Positions 41,161-48,550 of a DNA stretch of 64,000 nt are shown one piece after another (position 1 is the first letter of the stretch; each line of letters opens with the position of its first letter). The notes below the pieces were generated by a model. It worked only from the letters and a program-made list of their open reading frames with translations. It made no database searches and was not told where the DNA came from. Position numbers and translations under genes: made by a program. This DNA comes from Christensenella sp. UBA7703 (GTDB lineage Bacteria; Bacillota; Clostridia; Christensenellales; CAG-138): assembly GCA_002482505.1 (NCBI GenBank), contig DLGD01000019.1, positions 46,081 through 110,080 on the forward strand, read 5' to 3'.

Positions 41161-41217
41161 TTCTCGCGAGTTGCAATTGGCTCTCATACAACAATAGACA
41201 TCGAATTAGGAAGTTAC

Positions 41218-41937
41218 ATGCGCAGATTTTTTTGTGAAAACATCACAACCGATTCCGCCACCATCACGGGGGACGACGCGCATCATATCTCCCGCGTGCT
41301 CCGCATGAAGGCGGGCGACGCGCTCTCGCTCTGCGACGGCGCGGGGAATGAATATGACGCTCTGATTGTCTCCGTCTCGCCGGAGGCTGTCGTCTGCACG
41401 GTTTCTAACCCGCACGCGAGCGAAGCGGAAAGCCCGGTTCAAGTAACGTTGTTTCAATGCTTGCCCAAGACGGGCAAGATGGAGCTGATCGTGCAGAAAT
41501 GCACGGAGCTCGGCGTGTTCTCCGTCGTTCCCGTGCAGTCCGCGCGCTGCGTGGTCGTGCCGGGTAAGGATTATGACAAGAAGCGGGAGCGCTACAACCG
41601 CGTGGCGCTTGAGGCGGCAAAGCAGAGCCGCCGAGCAATGGTTCCGCAGGTGCTGCCGCTCACCGAGCTCAAGAAGATCGACGTGAAATCGTTTGATCTC
41701 TTTCTGGTGGCGTATGAGGACGAGAACACCATCTCCCTCAAGCAGGCGCTCCGCGCGGCAGGTTCACCGCAGTCTATCGCGCTGCTGATCGGGCCCGAAG
41801 GCGGGCTGGAGGAAGGTGAAGTCAGGCAGCTTGTCCAGGCAGGCGCAAAAAGCGTCTCCCTTGGCAAGCGCATTCTCCGCACGGAGACCGCGGGCATGGC
41901 GATGCTCGCGCAGACACTGTATGAGGTGGAAGAATGA
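41218..41937 (+). CDS. rsmE: 16S rRNA (uracil-1498-N3)-methyltransferase
   Basis: RsmE methylates U1498 of 16S rRNA and belongs to the SPOUT (knotted) methyltransferases. The 239 residues show an N-terminal PUA-like part (DDAHHISRVLRMKAGDAL), QCLPKTGKMELIVQKCTELGV, and the knot motif LLIGPEGGLEEGEV followed by SLGKRILRTETAG. TAGGAAG precedes the ATG. It lies between prmA and mtaB with short gaps. Confidence 0.96.
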   Translation: MRRFFCENITTDSATITGDDAHHISRVLRMKAGDALSLCDGAGNEYDALIVSVSPEAVVCTVSNPHASEAESPVQVTLFQCLPKTGKMELIVQKCTELGVFSVVPVQSARCVVVPGKDYDKKRERYNRVALEAAKQSRRAMVPQVLPLTELKKIDVKSFDLFLVAYEDENTISLKQALRAAGSPQSIALLIGPEGGLEEGEVRQLVQAGAKSVSLGKRILRTETAGMAMLAQTLYEVEE

Positions 41938-41983
41938 ACGTGAAAACAACCGCTCTTCTTCCGATCACAATCGAGGTACTCCT

Positions 41984-43261
41984 ATGAAAGTCGCGCTGAC
42001 CACGCTCGGCTGCAAGGTGAATCATTACGAAACCGAAGCCATGCGGGAGCTTTTCGTGCAGGATGGCTGGGAGATTGTCGAGTTCAGCGAGCTTGCGGAT
42101 GTCTACGTGATCAACACCTGCACCGTCACGCAGACGAGCGACACAAAATCCCGCCAGATGATTGCCCGCGCGCACCGGATGAACCCGAGCGCGCTCGTCG
42201 TCGCCGTCGGCTGCTATGCGCAGACCGCGCCGGAAGCGGTCGCAAGCCTCGAAGGCGTTGGGCTCGTGATCGGCACCAGCGGACGAAAAGAGATCGTTTC
42301 CCGCGTAAAAGACGCGTTCCAATCAAAAGACGAGGAAACATATATTTCGCCGCTGTACGAGATGCGGGAGTTTGAGCCGCTCTCCGCCGTGCGCGATTCG
42401 CGTACCCGCGCGACGCTCAAGATTCAGGACGGCTGCGTCAACTTCTGCTCCTATTGCATTATCCCCTTCGCGCGCGGGCCGCTGCGCTCCCGCCCGCTGG
42501 ACGAAATCTCCGCCGAGGTGGCGATGCTGGCAAACGAAGGGTATCGCGAGATCGTGCTCACGGGAATCCATCTCGCGAGCTACGGGCGGGATCTCGCCAA
42601 AAGTGGCATTACCCTGCTGGACGCGATCGCCCGCGCGAGCGAGCCGGAGGGAATCCGCCGCATACGGCTCGGTTCGCTTGAGCCGTTGTTTGTCAACGAA
42701 ACCGTCGCAAAGGCGCTCGCGGAAAACCCGAAGATCTGCAGGCAGTTTCATCTTTCGCTCCAAAGCGGCTCCAACACGGTGTTACAACGCATGAACCGTA
42801 AGTACACCGCGGAAGAATATCTGCTTGCCCTCGCGCTGCTGCGCAAATGCATGCCCGATTGCGCAATCACCACGGACGTGATTGCCGGCTTTGCGGGTGA
42901 AACAGAGACGGAGCACGCGGAAACCCTCGCGTTCTGCAAATCAGCTGCTTTCGCGCGGATGCATGTGTTCCCCTTCTCCCTCCGAAAAGGGACAAAAGCG
43001 GAAGACCTTCCAAACCACCTTCCCAAGGCGGTCAAGGAAGCGCGGGCAAGGGAACTCATCGCGCTTAGCAAAGCACTCACGCAAACATATTTGGAGCAGC
43101 AGATTGGAAGCGTTGTGGAGGTGCTTGCCGAAAGCGACGGCGCAGGCTACAGCGGCAACTACATCCGTGTGAAGACCGACTCAACCGAGGGCGAGATCGT
43201 CCGCATCCGCATCGAAGGATTTGAGGACGAAACGGCGTTTGGAACGCGGCTGGAAGGATAA
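41984..43261 (+). CDS. mtaB: tRNA t6A37 methylthiotransferase MtaB
   Basis: Radical-SAM enzyme that adds a methylthio group to t6A37 of tRNA. The 425 residues have the UPF0004 domain with cluster Cys C10, C46 and C77, the radical-SAM CxxxCxxC (C151, C155, C158) in DGCVNFCSYC, the family block CRQFHLSLQSGSNTVLQRMN, and a C-terminal TRAM domain. TCGAGG stands 10 bases before ATG 41984. It is functionally linked to TsaD (t6A synthesis), encoded at 53963. Confidence 0.95.
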   Translation: MKVALTTLGCKVNHYETEAMRELFVQDGWEIVEFSELADVYVINTCTVTQTSDTKSRQMIARAHRMNPSALVVAVGCYAQTAPEAVASLEGVGLVIGTSGRKEIVSRVKDAFQSKDEETYISPLYEMREFEPLSAVRDSRTRATLKIQDGCVNFCSYCIIPFARGPLRSRPLDEISAEVAMLANEGYREIVLTGIHLASYGRDLAKSGITLLDAIARASEPEGIRRIRLGSLEPLFVNETVAKALAENPKICRQFHLSLQSGSNTVLQRMNRKYTAEEYLLALALLRKCMPDCAITTDVIAGFAGETETEHAETLAFCKSAAFARMHVFPFSLRKGTKAEDLPNHLPKAVKEARARELIALSKALTQTYLEQQIGSVVEVLAESDGAGYSGNYIRVKTDSTEGEIVRIRIEGFEDETAFGTRLEG

Positions 43262-43335
43262 CCTTCTTCGTGCGTAAACCAATTGCATTTCATCCGCCGG
43301 ACAGGGTAGAATAAGGACAAAGGAGTTGAGAAAAT

Positions 43336-43680
43336 TTGAGCAACTGCATCTTTTGCAAAATCATCGCCGGGGAAATCCCGTCGAGAAAAGTGTATGAGGA
43401 CGATCTGGTCGTCGCCATCCACGACATCGAGCCGCAGTCTCCCGTGCACGTGCTCGTCGTCCCGAAAAAGCACATCGTCGGCGTCAACGAACTCACAAAA
43501 GAGGACGAAGCCATCGTGGGTCATGCCTACAGCGTCATCAGTAAGCTCGTCAAGGAGTTGAAGATTGACGAAAGCGGCTATCGCGTCGTCGTCAACAGCG
43601 GCAAAGACGGACAGCAAAGCGTCCCGCACCTGCATTTTCACATTCTCGGTGGACGGTTGCTTGCCTGGCCTCCGGGCTGA
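43336..43680 (+). CDS. HIT family (HINT-like) nucleotide hydrolase
   Basis: Histidine-triad protein that hydrolyses nucleoside phosphoramidates or related substrates. The 114 residues start SNCIFCKIIAGEIPS and carry the triad HLHFHILGG (H98, H100, H102) near the C-terminus. TTG is the start, 10 bases after AGGAG. The CxxC near the N-terminus with a distal His is typical of zinc-binding HINT proteins. Confidence 0.94.
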   Translation: MSNCIFCKIIAGEIPSRKVYEDDLVVAIHDIEPQSPVHVLVVPKKHIVGVNELTKEDEAIVGHAYSVISKLVKELKIDESGYRVVVNSGKDGQQSVPHLHFHILGGRLLAWPPG

Positions 43681-43703
43681 AGCAATCCCCGATTTGAATT
43701 TTG

Positions 43704-43729
43704 GAGAAGGATGCGAATCCTTCTCTTTT
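43704..43729 (+). terminator. terminator after the HIT gene
   Basis: GAGAAGGAT (43704-43712) and ATCCTTCTC (43717-43725) form a 9-bp stem with a GCGA tetraloop, followed by TTTT. Confidence 0.9.
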
Positions 43730-43871
43730 GTTAGAATGAACACAACGTTGAGAATTTCCGTTTAAAATATGACAAATCGGCGAAAAATCGCCGCACGAAA
43801 AAGAAAACCCGACGGCAAGGCGCAAAGTGTGATACGATAGGTTATCGACACACGAGAGGAAGCACTCCCGC

Positions 43872-44813
43872 ATGCCATTAACCCTAGGAACACGTTTGCT
43901 GCGCATGCAGCTGCGGCTGACCAAACCCATCGCGCGGTTCGCCACGATTGACGATGCACGAAAAGCGCAGGATCAGCTGGGCCGCATGACGGCCGAAATA
44001 CTCAAGACAAAGGTTAGCTTTGAGCCGGTCGAGTTTGACCGCTTCACCGCCTGCTTTGCCATCTCCAATAACTGCGTCGAGCCATGCGACCGGGCAGTAC
44101 TCTACCTGCACGGCGGCGGCTATACCGCCGGCGGCTTGGACTACGCAAAAGGCTTTGGTGGATTGCTCGCTGCGCAAACGCGGGTCTCCGTGCTCTGCGC
44201 CGCCTATCGCCTGGCCCCGGAGCATAAGTTCCCCGCCGCGCAGGACGACGCGATGGACGCATACCAATATCTGCTGGATTCCGGCTATGCGCCGGAGAAG
44301 ATCGCCATCGCGGGTGAAAGCGCGGGCGGCGGACTTGCGCTGAGCCTTGCGCTGCGCCTGCGGGACGAAGGAAAGCCCATGCCTGCCTGCATCGTCGCAA
44401 TCTCCCCGTGGGCAGACCTAACGCTCTCCGGCTCTTCCTACAACAACAATGTCCGCCTCGACCCGACGCTGATTCGCGAGTCGCTGGCGTATTACGTGAT
44501 TGCCTATGCAGCCGGGCACGAGGATGAGGCGTATGTATCTCCCGTGCTGGGTGACTTTACAGGCTTTCCGCCGACGCTGCTCTTTGCCGGCAGTGATGAG
44601 ATCCTGCTTTCCGATGCAAAAACGGTCTACAAGCGCCTGAAGAAGGCGGGTGTGGAAAGCAAGCTGGTCGTAGAAGATGGCATGTGGCACGTTTACCCGC
44701 TCTACGGCACGCCGGAAGGGAAAAAGGCGCTCGAAGAGATGTCTCTGTTCATCCAGACCCGATTGGGTCTTGCTTTGCCGAATTCCGCGGAGGAAGCATC
44801 CGCCCCCGCGTAA
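43872..44813 (+). CDS. alpha/beta-hydrolase esterase of the HSL family
   Basis: Esterase/lipase of the hormone-sensitive-lipase family. The 313 residues carry the oxyanion motif HGGGY (80-84), nucleophile GESAGGG (S150), an Asp in AGSDEILLSD, and the catalytic His in GMWHVYP. It is cytosolic (no signal). GAGAGGAAG precedes the ATG. It is first in a three-gene set with an acyltransferase-like protein 17 bases downstream and a DUF6320 membrane protein, which suggests action on one acylated substrate. Confidence 0.92.
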   Translation: MPLTLGTRLLRMQLRLTKPIARFATIDDARKAQDQLGRMTAEILKTKVSFEPVEFDRFTACFAISNNCVEPCDRAVLYLHGGGYTAGGLDYAKGFGGLLAAQTRVSVLCAAYRLAPEHKFPAAQDDAMDAYQYLLDSGYAPEKIAIAGESAGGGLALSLALRLRDEGKPMPACIVAISPWADLTLSGSSYNNNVRLDPTLIRESLAYYVIAYAAGHEDEAYVSPVLGDFTGFPPTLLFAGSDEILLSDAKTVYKRLKKAGVESKLVVEDGMWHVYPLYGTPEGKKALEEMSLFIQTRLGLALPNSAEEASAPA

Positions 44814-44830
44814 ACGAAAAAGGACACGCT

Positions 44831-46120
44831 ATGTCAAAGAACAAAAAACCGACCAAGTGGATGAAGCTCGATAATGCGGCGCTCATCTACCCCGCGACGA
44901 TGAACCGGAGCTGGACGGCGTTGTTTCGCCTCTCCGCAACACTGACGGAACCCATCGACGAGGATATTCTGGAGGTTGCGCAAAAACGCACGCTGCGCAG
45001 GCTGCCGTGGTTTGCCTATAAGCTCAAGCGCGGGCTGTTTTGGTTTTATCTGGAGCACAGCGACGATCTGCCTAAGATTGAGCAGGACGTCGCAAATCCC
45101 TGCGTACGCATGCGCCTCAATGAAAACGATGGCTTTTGCATGCGCGTGCGGTATTATCAAAACCGTATCGCGGTGGAGTTTTTTCATGTGTTGACCGACG
45201 GCACGGGCGGGCAGGTGTTTTTGCAGACGCTGGTTGCCGAATATCTGCGCCTGAAATACAGCGCAAATATCCCCAGAAGCGAGAAAATTCTGGATTGTTC
45301 GGAAGAGCCGAAGCCAGAGGAGGCGGAGGATAGCTTTGCCGTTCACTCTGGGCGAATCACCCAAACGCGCAAAGAGGTCAAGGCCTATCACATCAAAGGC
45401 ACGGACGAACGCAGCGGCTTTGTCCACATCATCACCGGATCGATGAACGCAGCGGATGTGCTCGCCAAAGCGAAAGAAAAGGGTGTAAGCGCAACGGTCT
45501 ATCTCACCGCGGCGCTGATTCTCTCCGTAGACGCGATCCAGCGCCGGAAGGTGCCGAGCATCCACAAGTATAAACCCGTCAAGGTATCCGTTCCCGTCAA
45601 CCTGAGAAACGTATTTCACAGCAAAACGCTCAGAAACTTCGCGAACTACGTCAACCCCGGCATCGATCCGCGGCTTGGCGAATATACGTTTGACGAGGTT
45701 TTAAACATCGTGCACCACACGCTCGCCATGGAGGTCACGGAGAAACTGCTCAACGTCAAGATCACCACAAACGTGCGCAGCGAGCAGAACAAAGTTCTGC
45801 GCCTGACACCATTGTTCATCAAAAACATGGCGTTGAAATATGTCTATTCGCAGGTGGGCGACGTGCTCTCCTCCACGACGCTGAGTAACCTCGGCGTGGC
45901 AAAACTGCCGGAAGAGATGTCGCAATATGTCCGCCGCATGGACTTTATCTTAGGCCCGCTCGCGGACAACCGCGTTTGCTCAGCCGCGCTGACCTATAAC
46001 GGCAGGCTTCGCATCAACTTCACCCGAACGATTGCGGAGCCTTGGCTGGAACGGGAGTTTTTTACCCGCCTTGTCAAGCTCGGCATCCCGGTAAAGGTTG
46101 AGAGCAACCAACAGGAATAA
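44831..46120 (+). CDS. condensation/alcohol-acetyltransferase-like acyltransferase
   Basis: A 429-residue protein of the CoA-dependent acyltransferase/condensation-domain fold, resembling the alcohol-acetyltransferase branch. The active-site motif HxxxDG is present as HVLTDG (119-124). The mid-protein SVPVNLRNVF and later LSNLGVAKLPEE match blocks seen around the second lobe. AAAAGGA precedes the ATG. It lies between an esterase and a DUF6320 protein. Substrate unknown; synthesis of an acylated lipid or ester is inference. Confidence 0.8.
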   Translation: MSKNKKPTKWMKLDNAALIYPATMNRSWTALFRLSATLTEPIDEDILEVAQKRTLRRLPWFAYKLKRGLFWFYLEHSDDLPKIEQDVANPCVRMRLNENDGFCMRVRYYQNRIAVEFFHVLTDGTGGQVFLQTLVAEYLRLKYSANIPRSEKILDCSEEPKPEEAEDSFAVHSGRITQTRKEVKAYHIKGTDERSGFVHIITGSMNAADVLAKAKEKGVSATVYLTAALILSVDAIQRRKVPSIHKYKPVKVSVPVNLRNVFHSKTLRNFANYVNPGIDPRLGEYTFDEVLNIVHHTLAMEVTEKLLNVKITTNVRSEQNKVLRLTPLFIKNMALKYVYSQVGDVLSSTTLSNLGVAKLPEEMSQYVRRMDFILGPLADNRVCSAALTYNGRLRINFTRTIAEPWLEREFFTRLVKLGIPVKVESNQQE

Positions 46121-46175
46121 AAGAATTTGACCCAAGTTCAGATACATACGCAAGATTTGCGGAGGAAATGATTGT

Positions 46176-46886
46176 ATGAGTTATTGCGTCAACTGCGGCG
46201 TAGAGCTGCAAAAGAGCGAGCCGCGCTGCCCACTCTGCGGAACAGAAGTGTTAAACCCCAACGAACTGCACGAGGAGAAGCCCATCCGTCCGTATCCGGC
46301 GCATGTGGAACATCTTGATAAAAGCATCGATCGGCGCTACATCGCCTCGTTTATCTCGCTGCTTCTGCTCATCCCGCTGTTCACCGCGATGCTCGCCAAT
46401 GTGCTCGTGAGCAAGCAGCTTACATGGAGCTATATCGTGCTCGGCGGCGAACTCGTGCTCTTTACCGTGTTTCTGCTGCCGATGATCACGCGGATGCCAA
46501 AGGTGCTGTATATGGTTATCGATACGGTGTCGGTCAGCGTGCTGCTGCTGCTCATCCGCGTGCTGACGAAAAGCAGCTGGGACTGGCTCTTTCTGCTAGG
46601 ATTGCCGATTACGGTGCTTACCGCGCTGATGTGCTGGTTTTTCTCGCTGATGGCATCGCCAAAATGCCGGATTCCCGTGTTGGTTCGCTTCACCTTTGCG
46701 CTGGCCTGCGTTGGCCTTTTGGTGGTTGCGATTGAATTCTTCATTGGGCTTTATCGGCATGTAATCGCCTGGCCGACCTGGTCGCTCTATGTGCTCTTCC
46801 CCTGCCTCGTGCTCGCAAGCTCGCTGCTGATTCTCAACCGCAGAGCCAGAGTCAAAGAGGAGATTCGAAAGAGGTTTTATTTCTAA
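46176..46886 (+). CDS. DUF6320-like zinc-ribbon membrane protein
   Basis: The 236 residues begin with a zinc ribbon (C4, C7, C18, C21 in CVNCG and CPLCG), followed by six or seven hydrophobic segments from about residue 52. This matches the DUF6320 layout. GGAGG lies 10 bases before the ATG. It closes the esterase-acyltransferase set and is followed by a shared terminator. Function is unknown. Confidence 0.75.
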   Translation: MSYCVNCGVELQKSEPRCPLCGTEVLNPNELHEEKPIRPYPAHVEHLDKSIDRRYIASFISLLLLIPLFTAMLANVLVSKQLTWSYIVLGGELVLFTVFLLPMITRMPKVLYMVIDTVSVSVLLLLIRVLTKSSWDWLFLLGLPITVLTALMCWFFSLMASPKCRIPVLVRFTFALACVGLLVVAIEFFIGLYRHVIAWPTWSLYVLFPCLVLASSLLILNRRARVKEEIRKRFYF

Positions 46887-46924
46887 GATATTTTAGATAC
46901 ACACCCTAGATCCATACGAAACAA

Positions 46925-46960
46925 AAAAACCGTCGGGGAAATTTCTTTCCCGGCGGTTCT
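46925..46960. terminator. bidirectional terminator between the DUF6320 gene and lgt
   Basis: Arms of the AACCGTCGGG/CCCGGCGGTT type (with G-T pairs) surround AAATTTCTTT. Runs of A on the left and T on the right allow it to end both converging genes. Confidence 0.75.
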
Positions 46961-46980
46961 ATTTTTTGGATACTGTAGTA

Positions 46981-47886
46981 TTATTCTTTCTCTTCCGTCT
47001 CTGCCTCGGCTTCGGCTTTGGGTTCTTCCGGCTTGGCTTCGTCCTTCACCTCGGCGGCTTCTTCCGCAACTTCGGCTTTATCCTTCTTCTTCTTGGGTTC
47101 TTCCTCCACCGGAATCGGCAGATCGAGCACGGTCTTTTTCAGCACGCCAAACTTCACAAGCAGCAGCAGCGCAAGACCACCTGCGAAGATGAAGATGCTG
47201 ATGAACTGGCTCGTGGACAGCGCACCAACAAACCCGCGTTCGTCGTTGCGGAAAAACTCAATCGTGAACCGCCATGCGCCATAGAGCACCATATACCAGC
47301 CGGAGACGGTGCCAAACGGTTTCTTCTTCGTGAGCCGCCAGACAAGGAACGCGCACAGCAGGAAGAGGAACACGCTCTCCATGATCTGCGTCGGCAGCAG
47401 CGGAACGCCCGCCGGGGCCGCGCTGCCCGCGGGGAAGACGATCGAGATCGGTGTTTCGCACTCCATGCCATAGCAGCAGCCCGCAAACAGACAACCGATG
47501 CGCCCGAACGCGTGGCCGATGACCAGCGCGGGGATGAAATAATCCGTCAAAGAGAAGAACGGCAGCTTCTTGATCAACGCGTAAATACCCACGCCGCAAA
47601 GCCCGCCGATCAGCGCGCCGTAGAACACAAACCCTTCCCGAAGGGTATGCAGCAGATAGCTTGGATCAGCGATGATCTGGTCGATCTCCACCAGCCAGAA
47701 AAGCACCTTTGCGCCAACAAAGCCCATGATGATTGCCCAGAGCGCGGCGGAAAGCGCATGATCTTCGGAAAAGCGGGTGTGTTTTCTTGTGAAACCGAGC
47801 AGGACGAACGCTGCGAGCATACCGACGGCGGACAGTACGCCATACATGGGAATCGTCATCCCGAGCGCATGAAAAGAAGGTAACAT
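46981..47886 (-). CDS. lgt: prolipoprotein diacylglyceryl transferase
   Basis: Lgt transfers diacylglycerol to the lipobox Cys of prolipoproteins, for example the lipoprotein at 29609. The 301 residues show seven transmembrane segments, the YGALIGGL block, and the signature HAFGRIGCLFAGCCYG near 130. A Lys/Glu/Ala-rich cytosolic tail of about 50 residues is unusual for Lgt. GAGGAG lies four bases before ATG 47886; an in-frame GTG at 47901 is less likely. Confidence 0.94.
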   Translation of the reverse strand: MLPSFHALGMTIPMYGVLSAVGMLAAFVLLGFTRKHTRFSEDHALSAALWAIIMGFVGAKVLFWLVEIDQIIADPSYLLHTLREGFVFYGALIGGLCGVGIYALIKKLPFFSLTDYFIPALVIGHAFGRIGCLFAGCCYGMECETPISIVFPAGSAAPAGVPLLPTQIMESVFLFLLCAFLVWRLTKKKPFGTVSGWYMVLYGAWRFTIEFFRNDERGFVGALSTSQFISIFIFAGGLALLLLVKFGVLKKTVLDLPIPVEEEPKKKKDKAEVAEEAAEVKDEAKPEEPKAEAEAETEEKE

Positions 47887-47949
47887 ATTGCTCCTCAACA
47901 CATCAGATTCGTGTAAATCGGAGGGAGATACCTCCCTCCGGCAAATGGA

Positions 47950-48294
47950 TCAATGAAACACGCGGGGTAGGTCGGAAAAGCTGATAAAGCTAGCCGCGGC
48001 AATAAAACCGAACACGATCACAAGAATGGTCACGATGATTGTGAGAACGCCCGCGATGAGGCCCACGACGCTGGTGACATAGCCAGCGGTGTTCATGCTG
48101 TTTTCCTTGAAGCCGTGCGCTTCCGCAAACTTACGGTTGGAGCGGCTCATGGTCAGCCCCACGATGGCGAGCACGAGGCCGACAAACGGGAACCATGTGA
48201 CGACAAGGCTCACGATGCCGAGCACCATCGCGGTGACGGACTGCTTGTTGTGGGACTGCTGTTCCGGGGTTAAGGGCGCTGTATACTGTTCCAT
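47950..48294 (-). CDS. DUF4190-like small membrane protein
   Basis: A 114-residue protein with two transmembrane regions (about 21-48 and 75-105) separated by a basic loop SRSNRKFAEAHGFKENSM, as in DUF4190 proteins. AGGAGGT lies at good spacing before ATG 48294. Upstream of lgt on the same strand. Function unknown. Confidence 0.75.
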   Translation of the reverse strand: MEQYTAPLTPEQQSHNKQSVTAMVLGIVSLVVTWFPFVGLVLAIVGLTMSRSNRKFAEAHGFKENSMNTAGYVTSVVGLIAGVLTIIVTILVIVFGFIAAASFISFSDLPRVFH

Positions 48295-48487
48295 AATCTG
48301 CACCTCCTGCAAAGATTTTTGTTGTTTGTGTGACGGCGAAATCGCTTTTACGCTTCTTTGCCATCTTTGGACGCACAAATTGTACCACGATTTCGGGGTT
48401 GCGTAAAGCGAGGGGTATGGATCGGGTTGTCCACCTTCCATATGGATTTTACAGCGCGTTGCAGAGTACTTCTCCCCTCCCCAAGAA

Positions 48488-48530
48488 TTGACAAACAACC
48501 CCAAAGAAGATATCCTACATATTTAGGATA
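48488..48530 (+). promoter_or_regulatory. leuS promoter with inverted repeat over the -10
   Basis: -35 TTGACA (48488-48493), a 17-base spacer, and -10 TATCCT (48511-48516). TATCCTA (48511-48517) and TAGGATA (48524-48530) form a 7-bp inverted repeat covering the -10 and start site, so an operator is possible. No T-box leader is present in this 20-base leader. Confidence 0.6.
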
Positions 48531-48550
48531 GTTTCGGAGGATTTTGTTTC

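Noticed and set aside
46966..47883. 305-codon frame antisense to lgt
   Set aside because: Low-complexity Gln/Arg-rich translation of the complementary strand of lgt.
48494..48550. T-box leader for leuS
   Set aside because: The gap between promoter and ATG is about 30 bases, far too short for a T-box, and the T-box sequence is absent.
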